Notes: generated from the letters alone by a model not told the origin. DNA of 64,000 bases from Streptomyces sp. I05A-00742 (GCF_013055795.1 NZ_JABETO010000033.1:1-64000); one strand, 5' to 3'; shown: positions 17,481 to 25,215, counted from the first letter of the stretch. Numbers and translations: made by a program.

Positions 17481-18403
17481 GCGGCGTCGTCCGTACCGTG
17501 CTCGGCGATGTCCCGGCCACCGACCTGGGTGCCGTCGACGCCCACGACCACCTCTTCCTCCGCAGCCCGGTGCTGCCCGGGCACGAGCTCGACGCCCCCT
17601 GGGCGGCGGAGGCCGAACTGCGGGCCTTCGCGGCGGCGGGCGGCGGGACGGTGGTCCAGTGGACCCCGCGCGGCATGGGACGGCGGCTGGCCGACGTGGT
17701 CGCGGCGTCCCGGGCCACGGGCGTCCACGTGGTCGCGGCGACCGGCCTGCACCAGGCGGTGCACTACGTCCCTCCGCTCGACCATGTCGAACTCGACCTG
17801 CTGCCGGGGCGGTTCATCGAGGACCTGACGACGGCTCCGGTCCGCGCGGGCCTGGTCAAGGTCGCCGGCGGTTTCCACGGTCTCGACGAGCACGCCCGGC
17901 ACACCCTGGCCGCCGCCGCGGAGGCGCACCATGTGACCGGGGCGCCCGTCGCCGTCCACCTGGAGCTGGGCACGGCACCCCTGGAAGTGCTGGACCTGCT
18001 CTGCGGGACGCTCGGAGTGCCGCCCGCCTCCGTGATCCTCGGCCACCTGGGCCGTTCGCCCGACACCCGGGTCCAGCGGGAGGCCGCCCGCTCGGGGGCG
18101 TTCCTCGCCTTCGACGGTCCCTCACGGGCCCATCACCCCACCGACTGGCGGCTGTTCGACGAACTGGCGGCTCTGGCCGACGCCGGGCACGCGGGGCAGC
18201 TCCTGCTCGGCGGCGACACCACGACGGCCGCGGCCCGCTCGGTCCACGGGGGTCCGGGCATGCCGTACCTGCTGCGGAACCTGCGTCCGCGGCTGGGCGC
18301 CGAGTTCGGCGAGGACTTCGTCGTCCAGGTCTTCCACCGCAATCCCGCACGGGCCTTCGCCCTGGCACGGAAGGAGTCCTCCGCCGTTCCCGACGGCGCC
18401 TGA
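17477..18403 (+). CDS. Phosphotriesterase-like metallohydrolase (amidohydrolase superfamily)
   Basis: A 308-residue protein with the full set of metal ligands expected for the PTE family. These are H23-x-H25 (DAHDHLF), the bridging lysine in GLVKVAGG (about residue 130), a histidine in AVHLELGT, a second in ILGHLGR, and the aspartate in LLGGDTTTA. It ends with the usual 'NP..a.a' helix (RNPARAFAL). Members hydrolyse lactones or phosphoesters. Cotranscription with a CMD-family protein (GTGA/ATGA overlap) suggests a lactone or ring-cleavage pathway, which is inference. Expression is probably controlled by the divergent CGNR protein. Confidence 0.8.
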   Translation: MSGVVRTVLGDVPATDLGAVDAHDHLFLRSPVLPGHELDAPWAAEAELRAFAAAGGGTVVQWTPRGMGRRLADVVAASRATGVHVVAATGLHQAVHYVPPLDHVELDLLPGRFIEDLTTAPVRAGLVKVAGGFHGLDEHARHTLAAAAEAHHVTGAPVAVHLELGTAPLEVLDLLCGTLGVPPASVILGHLGRSPDTRVQREAARSGAFLAFDGPSRAHHPTDWRLFDELAALADAGHAGQLLLGGDTTTAAARSVHGGPGMPYLLRNLRPRLGAEFGEDFVVQVFHRNPARAFALARKESSAVPDGA

Positions 18404-18419
18404 CGGCCCGCCCGCCGGT

Positions 18420-18451
18420 CCGGAAAGCCGCACTTCGGCGGGGGTTTCCGG
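18420..18451. terminator. Stem-loop between phosphotriesterase-like and kinase genes
   Basis: CCGGAAA (18420-18426) pairs with TTTCCGG (18445-18451), and GCCG/CGGC can pair inside. It lies 17 bp after the upstream stop and 31 bp before the kinase start. It could be a terminator or an operator in the kinase leader; there is no U-tract. Confidence 0.4.
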
Positions 18452-18481
18452 CGGTGATAGCGTCTCGGGCAGGGGGTAGGG

Positions 18482-19762
18482 ATGGATACCGCATTCCGGG
18501 GGCAGGGCCGGTCCGGACCGATGACGTGGCGCGCGCTCGTCCGCCGGTTCACCGCGGCCCTCCGCTACCTCCTCCTCGCCGGGGCCACGGGCCCGGCCGC
18601 CCTGCTCGGCTGTTGCCTGGTGCTCGCCGTCGGAGTGCTGAGCCTGCCGGGCCCGGGGCTGCCCGTCCTGCCCGCCGTGCTGCGGCAGGTGCGCCGGTTC
18701 GCCGACGTCCACCGCAGGCGGGCCGGGGCATGGCTCGGCTCCGGGGTCCCGTCGGCGTACCGCCCGGCGGAGGGCGGGGCCCTGGCCCGCGCCCGGGCGA
18801 TGCTGGGCGACCGTGCGACCTGGTCCGACCTCGGGTGGCTGGCGCTGCACGGCCTGGCGGGGACGGTCCTGGGCGCGTTCGCCCTGGTGCTGTGCGGCGG
18901 CGCGCTGAGCTGGCTGGCGACGCCGCTGTGGTGGTGGGCGGTGCCGGGCGCACAGTTCGCGGTGTGGGAGATCGCCTCCTGGCCCGCGGCGCTGGGCGCG
19001 GTCGTCGTCGGTCTGGCCTACGCGGCGCTGGCCGGCGTCCTGCTGCCGGTACTCGCCGGCGGGCACGCCCGGCTGACCCGCGCCCTGCTCCGGCCGCGGC
19101 GGGAACGGGCGTCGCTGGCCCGGCGCGTCGAGGAGCTGACGGTCTCGCGGGCCGAGGCCCTCGACGCGCACGCCGCCGAACTGCGCCGCATCGAGCGGGA
19201 CCTGCACGACGGGGCACAGGCCGGCCTGGTGGCCGTCTCCCTCCGTCTGGGCCTGATCCGGCGCGCCCTGGAGCACCGTCCGGACCAGCTGCCCGAACTG
19301 GTCGACGGCGCCCAGCTGCTGGCCGAGCAGGCGCTGACCTCGCTGCGGGCGACCGTCCGCGCCATCCACCCGCCGGTGCTCGACGACCAGGGGCTGACGG
19401 AGGCGGCGCGCGGCCTCGCCGCGGCCTGCCCGGTGCCGACGGACCTCGACGTCGAGACCGCGCCGCCCGCTGTCCGCGCGCCGGCCGCGGTGGAGGCGGC
19501 GGCCTACTTCGTCCTCGCCGAGGCGCTGACCAACGTCGCCCGGCACAGCGGTGCCGGCCGCGCCCAGGTGCGGCTGAGCATGACGCCGCGGTCGATCCGG
19601 GTGAGCGTGCGGGACGACGGCCGGGGCGGCGCGGCCGAGGGCCCGGGCACCGGGCTGGCCGGCATCCGGCGCCGCGTCGCCGCCCTCGACGGCAGCACCG
19701 AGCTGTCCAGCCCGCCGGGCGGGCCGACCCTGCTACGCGTGGAGCTGCCGTGCGGATCCTGA
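18482..19762 (+). CDS. NarL-type sensor histidine kinase
   Basis: A 426-residue membrane kinase. The N-terminal 220 residues carry hydrophobic segments (YLLLAGATGPAALLGCCLVL; LAGTVLGAFALVLCGGAL; WWAVPGAQFAVWEIASWP; VVGLAYAALAGVLLPVLAGG) resembling the 'putative sensor' domain of Streptomyces kinases. The HisKA_3 box RRIERDLHDGAQAGLVAVSL places the phospho-acceptor at H242. The ATPase part has EALTNVARHSGA (N box) and VRDDGRGGA (G1 box). Another possible start is ATG 18521. It overlaps the cognate response regulator by 13 bp. The signal is unknown. Confidence 0.85.
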   Translation: MDTAFRGQGRSGPMTWRALVRRFTAALRYLLLAGATGPAALLGCCLVLAVGVLSLPGPGLPVLPAVLRQVRRFADVHRRRAGAWLGSGVPSAYRPAEGGALARARAMLGDRATWSDLGWLALHGLAGTVLGAFALVLCGGALSWLATPLWWWAVPGAQFAVWEIASWPAALGAVVVGLAYAALAGVLLPVLAGGHARLTRALLRPRRERASLARRVEELTVSRAEALDAHAAELRRIERDLHDGAQAGLVAVSLRLGLIRRALEHRPDQLPELVDGAQLLAEQALTSLRATVRAIHPPVLDDQGLTEAARGLAAACPVPTDLDVETAPPAVRAPAAVEAAAYFVLAEALTNVARHSGAGRAQVRLSMTPRSIRVSVRDDGRGGAAEGPGTGLAGIRRRVAALDGSTELSSPPGGPTLLRVELPCGS

Positions 19763-20406
19763 TCGCCGAGGACAACACCCTGCTGCGGGAGGGCCTTTCC
19801 CTCCTGCTGACCAGCGCCGGGCACGAGGTCTGCGCCGCCGTCGAGGACGGCGACGCCCTGCTGCCCGCGCTGCTGGAACACCGCCCGGACGCCGCCGTCC
19901 TGGACGTCCGCCTGCCGCCCGGCTTCCAGGACGAGGGCCTGCGCGCCGCCCTCGCGGCCCGGGAACGGATCCCCGGCCTGCCGGTCCTGGTGCTGTCCCA
20001 GTACGTGGAGCAGGTCTACGCCGCCCGGCTGCTCGCCCACAGCGCCCAGGGCGTCGGATACCTGCTCAAGGACCGCGTCGGCCGGGTGGAGGAGTTCCTG
20101 TCCGCACTGGACCGGGTCACCGCCGGCGGGACCGCCATGGACCCGGAGGTGATCTCCCAGCTGATGGTGCGCGGCACCCGCGACGATCCGCTGGCGGCGC
20201 TGAGCCCCCGGGAGCGCGAGGTGCTGGCACTGATGGCCGAAGGACACGGCAACTCGGCCATCGGACAACGGCTGTTCATCGCGGAGACCTCGGTGAACAA
20301 GCACATCGGCAACATCTTCACCAAGCTCGGCCTGCCGGCGACGGACGGCGGCCACCGCCGCGTCCGGGCGGTACTGACCTGGCTCCGGGCAGAAACCCAC
20401 CCGTGA
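19750..20406 (+). CDS. NarL/LuxR-family response regulator
   Basis: A 218-residue protein starting at a GTG inside the kinase gene. The receiver domain has the acidic pair E7-D8, phospho-acceptor D52 (AAVLDVRLPPG) and the lysine in YLLKDRVG. The C-terminal LuxR helix-turn-helix is intact (LSPREREVLALMAEGHGNSA; TSVNKHIGNIFTKL). The overlap with the kinase makes them a clear pair. Targets cannot be read from the sequence; the region upstream of the kinase holds one dyad (18420-18451) that could be self-regulatory. Confidence 0.88.
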   Translation: MRILIAEDNTLLREGLSLLLTSAGHEVCAAVEDGDALLPALLEHRPDAAVLDVRLPPGFQDEGLRAALAARERIPGLPVLVLSQYVEQVYAARLLAHSAQGVGYLLKDRVGRVEEFLSALDRVTAGGTAMDPEVISQLMVRGTRDDPLAALSPREREVLALMAEGHGNSAIGQRLFIAETSVNKHIGNIFTKLGLPATDGGHRRVRAVLTWLRAETHP

Positions 20407-20416
20407 CTCCGGCCCG

Positions 20417-20968
20417 TCAACCCTCGTCCGCGCCGGACAGCGCTTCGGTGATCAAACGCGTGGCGAAGTCGGCGTCGTCGGTGAGGTGGTTGATGTGCTC
20501 CGCAAGCAGGAAGGCGGTGGCTTCCAGGGGATTCATCTCGTCCTCCGTCCAGTAGCCGTACTGCTTGCGCCACAGGCTGGGGCTCAGGCCGGTGCCCGCG
20601 GCGACGAGCAGACCGGCCATGGTCGGGATGACCTCGGGCCGGACGCTCCTGGGCATCATGCGCATCGTTGCCACGATGTCGGGCACCACGTACGCGATGA
20701 CGTCCTTGTCATGGTGCTCGTAGGCCTCCCGCAGCCACTCCATGAACATGAAGATGAGCGTGCAGGCGCCGTCCAGCACGTCATTGGCTCCCTCGGAGTC
20801 CAGGGACGCCGTCAACTGGTCCATCAGCGCCTGTTGCTCGGGGTCGGTCCCGGTCCTGCCCTCGTGAATGCTCTTGAGCCGGGAGTCGATCACCATGAGC
20901 GCCGCACCCACATCGCCGGCGGGGGCGTACCGGGGGTCGCAGGGGGATGGCACAGGATTCCTCCTCAC
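20417..20968 (-). CDS. Hypothetical protein, predicted all-helical
   Basis: A 183-residue acidic, mostly helical protein that I do not recognise. Visible features are IDSRLKSIHEGRTGTDPEQQ near the N terminus, a hydrophobic helix (ACTLIFMFMEWLREAYEHH), a PEVIPTMAGLLVAAGTGLSP segment and a C-terminal ATAFLLAEHINHL. It has no signal peptide or known motif. It converges on the response regulator with an 11-bp gap and its 5' side faces the recombinase, so it marks the left border of the accessory island. Codon use is normal for the window. Confidence 0.6.
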   Translation of the reverse strand: MRRNPVPSPCDPRYAPAGDVGAALMVIDSRLKSIHEGRTGTDPEQQALMDQLTASLDSEGANDVLDGACTLIFMFMEWLREAYEHHDKDVIAYVVPDIVATMRMMPRSVRPEVIPTMAGLLVAAGTGLSPSLWRKQYGYWTEDEMNPLEATAFLLAEHINHLTDDADFATRLITEALSGADEG

Positions 20969-21089
20969 TGGGCCGCGGTGGGCAGCGCGGCGTTCCGCAG
21001 AGTAGACCGCCGGTGGGACGGGGGTCCGGCGAACGCCGGAAGTGCCACGGCGCGTATGAGCGGTGGCCTGGTCGTCCGGGAGATCACGC

Positions 21090-21124
21090 GCTTGTCCTCA
21101 ACCGCACTTGAGGTCATAACCTCT
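21090..21124 (+). promoter_or_regulatory. MerR/SoxR-type promoter with 18-bp dyad
   Basis: CCTCAACCGCACTTGAGG (about 21096-21113) has perfect 6-bp arms, CCTCAA/TTGAGG, as in SoxR-type and related MerR-family operators. It sits between a -35-like TTGTCC and a -10-like TAACCT with a 19-bp spacer, the elongated spacing MerR activators act on. It ends about 15 bp before the recombinase start codon. No MerR-family gene is in the window. Confidence 0.55.
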
Positions 21125-21128
21125 CCGC

Positions 21129-22664
21129 ATGACCTGCACGGCGTGCAGGCTCCTCACCGAAGAGACCGCCGTGCAGCGCCTCGGTTCCGACGATTCGTTT
21201 CCGTTCATTGGCTGCTGCGAGTGGACCGGCGTTACCGTACTGGCGGGCCTGCCGACGCCGGCGGAGTGGGCGCACGCGCACGGTACGCAGCCGGGACAGC
21301 CGGTGCTGCTGCGGGCCGATGGATGGTCGGTCCCGGAGGTCAACGGGTTCTTCGCCCCGGCGCGGATGCGTAACGCGAGGGCAGGCACACGAAGAAAGTA
21401 CGCCTTCGCGGTAGCCGTCTGGCTGGGGTTCCTTGATGCGGTGGGCCGGGCCTGGCACGACGCCGACGAAGAGGACGTCGCCGGGTTCAAGTTCTGGCGG
21501 ATGACCGCCGAGGCCAACGTCCGGCGCGTGGCCGGCGGGACGGTGCTGGACGACCTGGTCGCGATCAGCGCGTTCTACCGCTGGGCCGGGTTCCGGTTCG
21601 GAGTGAGCGATCCGGTGGCCCGGCGGCAGGTTCCCGGCCCTGACCCGGGCTCGGTGACGGAGTCGTTCGAGGCCGGCCCGCATCCCGTCCGCAGCAAGGA
21701 CGTGAAATGGCTGGACCCGGCGGGCTACGCCCGCTGGGTCGATGTCGGGTTGCGCGGACTGAACCTGCACGGTCGGGAGATCGACGGGTGGCGGGGGCGC
21801 AACAGCCAGCGCGATTGCGCGTTCGTCGACGGCCTCTACGGCACCGGGCTGCGGCTGAGTGAGTGGGCCAGCGTCCTGCGCTTGGAGCTGCCCGCCGACG
21901 ACGAGACCCGCACCTACTACACCTGCCGGCTGGCAGAGGCATGCGCCAAGGGGGGACGTGGGCGCCGCTTCTGGATGCCGCGCAGCGTCCTGGTCGACAT
22001 CCTGGCCTACGAGGAGGGCGAGCGCGCCGCAGCGGTCCGCCGGGCTCAGCGCGCCTGCCGCTACGAGCGGTTGCCAGGGCTGCTGCTGGTCGAACGCAGG
22101 ACCCGCAACCGCCGCCTGGAGATGCGCGACGCAGGCGGTCGGCGGGTGACCGTGTCGATGGACTCGCTGGATCCCGGCGCCCGCGAGAGGCTGTTCCGCC
22201 GGACCGCAGCCGGGCTGGAGCCGCTGGCGGTCTGGCTGAACGAGGACGGCCTGCCGCGCGCGGCGCACGGCTGGCAGCACACCTTCGACGCCGGCAACGA
22301 GCGGGTCGCCCGCGCCGGGCTCACCTCGTTCGAGGCGTACGCGCACATGATGCGGCACTCCTTCGCGCTGCGCTGGTACTCGGTCGGCCGGCTGCTCTAC
22401 GAGCGGCAGGTCGCGCACCTGAATGCTGAGGAGGTACGCGACTTCCGTGCCCAGTTCGGCGACACCTGGTATCTGGTCAAGACGCTGCTGGGGCACGCCG
22501 ACGTGACGACCACCATGGATACCTACCTGGAGCCCTTCCGCGACCTCGACGTCTCGCTGCTGATCGAGCACGCTCACGGTTTTGCGCTGTCGGCCCTGAT
22601 GGCGTCCATGTTCGCCACGCACCCGCAGGTCCTGTCCGACCCGGTCGCCGGAGAACCGTCATGA
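21129..22664 (+). CDS. Tyrosine recombinase / site-specific integrase
   Basis: A 511-residue protein with a tyrosine-recombinase catalytic domain. R is in YGTGLRLSEWASVL (about residue 240), HxxR in YAHMMRHSFALRWY (about 410), a further H in LVKTLLGHADVTTTM and the nucleophile Y in DTYLEPF near 475. The N-terminal 200 residues contain a core-binding, SAM-like region (TRRKYAFAVAVWLGFLDAVG). The length and the overlap with a second recombinase-like ORF (ATGA at 22661) recall multi-gene recombinase elements (recombinase-in-trio type) rather than a phage integrase. No excisionase is near. The first about 45 residues may not belong to the original protein, because the start sits directly behind a MerR-type promoter. 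Confidence 0.8.
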   Translation: MTCTACRLLTEETAVQRLGSDDSFPFIGCCEWTGVTVLAGLPTPAEWAHAHGTQPGQPVLLRADGWSVPEVNGFFAPARMRNARAGTRRKYAFAVAVWLGFLDAVGRAWHDADEEDVAGFKFWRMTAEANVRRVAGGTVLDDLVAISAFYRWAGFRFGVSDPVARRQVPGPDPGSVTESFEAGPHPVRSKDVKWLDPAGYARWVDVGLRGLNLHGREIDGWRGRNSQRDCAFVDGLYGTGLRLSEWASVLRLELPADDETRTYYTCRLAEACAKGGRGRRFWMPRSVLVDILAYEEGERAAAVRRAQRACRYERLPGLLLVERRTRNRRLEMRDAGGRRVTVSMDSLDPGARERLFRRTAAGLEPLAVWLNEDGLPRAAHGWQHTFDAGNERVARAGLTSFEAYAHMMRHSFALRWYSVGRLLYERQVAHLNAEEVRDFRAQFGDTWYLVKTLLGHADVTTTMDTYLEPFRDLDVSLLIEHAHGFALSALMASMFATHPQVLSDPVAGEPS

Positions 22665-22970
22665 CCCGCGCTGCAGGGCGCCCGGCTGCGCTGCCGACAC
22701 CCGGATACCAAGCGCCGCAACGGTTGTTCCTCGACGACGGGCAGTGCCTGGTCCGCTTCTTCCCGGAGCGCGGCGGCCGGCCGGTCGACTACGACTTCGC
22801 CGCCTTCCCCATCACCCGCGAGCTGGTGGTGTGGCTGGCGACCGCCTTCGCCGGGGCGACCTCTCCGGCCGGGCGGCGCAGGACGACCTCCTCGGCCCTG
22901 AGCGCCTACGGTCTGCTGCGCCGATTCGCACCACCTGGCCTCGCTCAACCGTCCGCCGGCCCATCCGGTC
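22661..22970 (+). pseudogene. Truncated second recombinase-like ORF
   Basis: The ATG overlaps the integrase stop (ATGA). About 90 residues look genuine: LFLDDGQCLVRFFPERGG, DYDFAAFPITRELVVWLATAFAGA, then RTTSSALSAYGLLRRF. This resembles the N terminus of the partner recombinase in multi-gene elements. At about 22927 the frame shifts: HHLASLNRPPAHP continues plausibly in another frame to about 22970, where similarity gives way to a fragment of an unrelated gene on the other strand. The uninterrupted ORF to 23053 is therefore not meaningful after about 22927. The catalytic half and any third gene are lost. Confidence 0.6.
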
Positions 22971-23168
22971 CGTGGCCAGACGGGATTGCGGCTTGCCTGT
23001 CCCGGGGTAGGTCCGCTGCCATGCCACCTTGCCTGAAAGGTCGACCCTCGTGATGACGGTCGCCAGCGGATTCGGGCCGTAGCCGGTCACGGTCAGTGGC
23101 CCGGACGGGCCGGATGCGGACACAGCGCGGATCTGGCCCGGCATGGTGAAACGCGATGAGAGGGTCAT
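22970..23168 (-). pseudogene. N-terminal fragment of an unrecognised gene
   Basis: On the minus strand an ATG at 23168 opens a protein-like start (MTLSSRFTMPGQIRAVSA; PLTVTGYGPNPLATVITRV; DLSGKVAWQRTYPGTGKPQS) of roughly 65-70 residues. It then runs into the broken recombinase. The strand-turn rhythm (VDLSGKVAWQRTYPG) resembles the first blades of a beta-propeller, but the family is not identifiable from so little. Both genes are cut at the same point near 22970, so this is a recombination junction. Confidence 0.4.
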
Positions 23169-23239
23169 GCGTCCGCATCTTGCCGCATGTCTCCGTCCGC
23201 AGCGGTTGGGCCCTCTGCAGCGCTCGCCTGGAACGCTCA

Positions 23240-23296
23240 GGGGCCAACTGCAGTGCTCAGTCACACGTCCTGTGACTGAGCAACGTAGTTGGCCCC
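23240..23296. repeat. Long imperfect dyad related to the 25-kb tandem repeat
   Basis: Arms 23240-23265 and 23271-23296 are inverted copies with 3 mismatches in 26 bp around a 5-nt loop (CGTCC). The inner 10 bp (CTCAGTCACA / TGTGACTGAG) are perfect. The left arm contains a unit like that repeated at 25030-25089 (GCCAACTGCAGTGCTCAGTC), and GCTCAGTCACACGTCC is identical at 23255-23270 and 25082-25097. It could be an attachment or recombination site, or a structured RNA element. Confidence 0.6.
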
Positions 23297-23305
23297 GCCG
23301 GACAA

Positions 23306-23620
23306 CTACGATGCACAGGGCGCGCCGGCAAGTGCGCGGGCGACGCTCTCGTCGACCGCGGCGTCCGGGACCGGGCGCCGGAGGTCGAGCGGATCTCGTC
23401 GGGCGAGCGCGTCGCGTGGAAGACAAGGACATCCCCCGAGGGTGCGCAGCAGGGCCAGGCATTCGCGGCCGCGGAAGCCGACTTTGGCGACGGCGACCTT
23501 GCTGGAGCGGGCCAGGGCGGTGTGCAGGAGGATGTAGGGCTTGGCGGCGGGGCCGTTGGCGGTGACGTAGTAGGAGGCGCCCGCGGCTATGGGGTCGATG
23601 GAGGTGCACAGGGACTTCAC
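23306..23620 (-). pseudogene. Ku (NHEJ) remnant, frameshifted
   Basis: The minus-strand frame from 23620 reads SIDPIAAGASYYVTANGPAA, KPYILLHTALARSSKVAVAK and GFRGRECLALLR. This matches the later part of bacterial Ku ('IDPIYF.KTYYL.P....KPY.LL..AL....KVAV....R.RE.L.LLR'). Near 23437 the similarity moves to another frame (GDVLVFHATRSPDEIRS, the Ku 'VLH.mr.PDEIR' motif). It then returns to the first frame (VPDAAVDESVARALA). The N-terminal half of the Ku beta-barrel and the C-terminal tail are missing. This is a decayed, non-functional fragment; the parent Ku gene would be elsewhere. Confidence 0.65.
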
Positions 23621-23784
23621 TCGGGTCTCCCTCCGTCCGGGCGCTCCCGCTTCAGGTCCGCACCCGGGGGCTGGATTGTCGGCGCCCCGGGTGTGACGGG
23701 GGTTCTCGGAGGTGGAGTCCTCGCTCTTCGTGATGCGATGCACCCGGCCCTTGCTGTGGGCCCGCTGGCTCGCCAGGCGAGAAT

Positions 23785-24225
23785 GTGGCCGTGTCTGCCT
23801 ACTACGGCTCTTCCGCCCGCCGCCTCATGATCGCCGCCCTGATCCCGTTGGCCGCCGACGCGGCTGCTCAGCAGGCGTGGCTGAAGTCGTTCCCTATCGC
23901 CACGGACGACCTCCTGTACGACTTCGACAACGCCCTACCGGTCTTCGCGCACGAAGAGGCGGACGAGATCGACGCGGCAGCCGTGATGGAGGAGCTCCGC
24001 ACGATCGAGGATCACTTCCGGGAGATGTGCGGGGACCGGCCGGCCGACCCCTGGACGTACGAGGCCCTGGCCAATGATCCGGCCTGGGCGGCGGTACGTG
24101 CACTGGCGCGCGAGATCCTCTTCGTCCTCGCCGGCGACCGCACCCTGCCCATGCCCCACATCAACTTCATCCCCGCGGCCATCGACACGGCGACACCGCC
24201 GCCGGTCGACCACCTCGCCCCGTAG
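23785..24225 (+). CDS. Hypothetical protein, 146 aa
   Basis: A GTG-initiated ORF of 146 residues with typical actinobacterial third-position G+C. It is predicted helical and acidic: RRLMIAALIPLAADAAAQQA, WLKSFPIATDDLLYDFDNAL, AAVMEELRTIEDHFREMCGD, WAAVRALAREILFVLAGD. I do not recognise it. There is no signal peptide; the N-terminal hydrophobic stretch is probably an amphipathic helix. It lies alone between the Ku remnant and another unknown gene, in an island flanked by related repeats. Small acidic helical proteins in such places are sometimes immunity proteins, but nothing here shows that. Confidence 0.55.
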   Translation: MAVSAYYGSSARRLMIAALIPLAADAAAQQAWLKSFPIATDDLLYDFDNALPVFAHEEADEIDAAAVMEELRTIEDHFREMCGDRPADPWTYEALANDPAWAAVRALAREILFVLAGDRTLPMPHINFIPAAIDTATPPPVDHLAP

Positions 24226-24258
24226 CGCGGGAGGGCCGTCGGAACCCGGTGCGCGGAG

Positions 24259-25014
24259 TCAGCCGCCGTGGAGGCCCCATTCGTCCAGGCCGCCGTAAAC
24301 GTGCGCTTCGAGGCACTGCGGGGCGTCGAGGCCCATGGCCTCGCCGCGGTACACGGCGATGAGGGTGTCCTCGCCCCGCCACCAGCCGTCGGTCACGCCC
24401 TGGACCTCGGGTACCGGTTCGAAGCTGTCGAGAGCCAGTGCCTCCACGGCCCTGCCCGTGACCCTCGTGACGGTCGTGGCCCAGCGACGGGCGTGGGCGG
24501 CCAGGGCCAGGGCTTCCACCCACCCCTCCGTGCCGGCGTGCAGGGGTGTCCAGCGGTCGGCGTCGATGCCGAACGCCCCGTCGGGGCCGATCATGAACCC
24601 GTAGGCCATGGACACCCTGCCGTCCCCCGCCGAGAACGACCAGCCTTCTGCGGACGACCCTTCGGGACAGTCCGCGCTCAGGACGCGTGGACCGCCTTCG
24701 TAGAACGGAGCCGGCGGCAGGGCGAGACCGCCCCAACGGTCCTGGAAGGCGGTGGCCCGGTCGATCTCGGCAACGGGGATTCCGCGCTCGATCCACACAT
24801 CGCGGTGACGCCGGATGTCGGGCTGGTGAACCCGGAGGCCCTCCACCTCGACGAACCGGTGAGCCCGGTGGCTCAGACCGACAGGCGCGACCGGGAGAGG
24901 CGAAACGTGATCGCCCGTGGAGGACAGCAGCTCAGAGTGGCGGGCCCCGCAGCACGAACAGGCGCACCCGAGATCGTTGGTCACAGCGACGGAGCCTACT
25001 GACCGGCTCGGCAT
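24259..25014 (-). CDS. Hypothetical protein, about 250 aa
   Basis: A minus-strand ORF. Starts at 25014 (ATG after a GGGGG run) or 24984 (GTG) are both possible; the longer frame to 25074 would run into tandem repeats and is unlikely. CACSCCGARHSEL near the N terminus could bind zinc. The rest looks globular alpha/beta: VEVEGLRVHQPDIRRHRDVW, WGGLALPPAPFYEGGPRVLS, MAYGFMIGPDGAFGIDADRW, VTDGWWRGEDTLIAVYRGEA. I cannot name the family. It is convergent with the preceding 146-aa gene (33 bp apart) and may form a unit with it. Confidence 0.55.
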   Translation of the reverse strand: MPSRSVGSVAVTNDLGCACSCCGARHSELLSSTGDHVSPLPVAPVGLSHRAHRFVEVEGLRVHQPDIRRHRDVWIERGIPVAEIDRATAFQDRWGGLALPPAPFYEGGPRVLSADCPEGSSAEGWSFSAGDGRVSMAYGFMIGPDGAFGIDADRWTPLHAGTEGWVEALALAAHARRWATTVTRVTGRAVEALALDSFEPVPEVQGVTDGWWRGEDTLIAVYRGEAMGLDAPQCLEAHVYGGLDEWGLHGG

Positions 25015-25029
25015 CCCCCGACCCTGGGT

Positions 25030-25097
25030 GCCAACTAGCGCGCTCGATCGCCAACTAGCGTGCGCAAGCGCCACCTATCGCGCTCAGTCACACGTCC
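25030..25097. repeat. Three tandem 20-bp repeats plus shared tail
   Basis: GCCAACTAGCGCGCTCGATC (25030-25049), GCCAACTAGCGTGCGCAAGC (25050-25069) and GCCACCTATCGCGCTCAGTC (25070-25089) follow one another exactly. The last runs into ACACGTCC, giving the 16-bp identity with 23255-23270. They lie in the leader of the minus-strand hypothetical gene. The function is unknown; the match with the 23.24-kb dyad makes the two sites a pair about 1.8 kb apart. Confidence 0.7.
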
Positions 25098-25215
25098 CTA
25101 AACCGGCTTGGTCTGGGGAGCTACAGACGAGCCGTGATCGATTGATGTTCGGCAACAGCTCGGAATAGGCGAGAGAAGCGGAGGGCGCCACTCGCCGCGA
25201 ATGGTCTTGGGCGTG

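Noticed and set aside
23306..23743. 145-aa intact protein in the Ku fragment frame
   Set aside because: The frame includes non-Ku N-terminal sequence and the Ku similarity shifts frame inside it.
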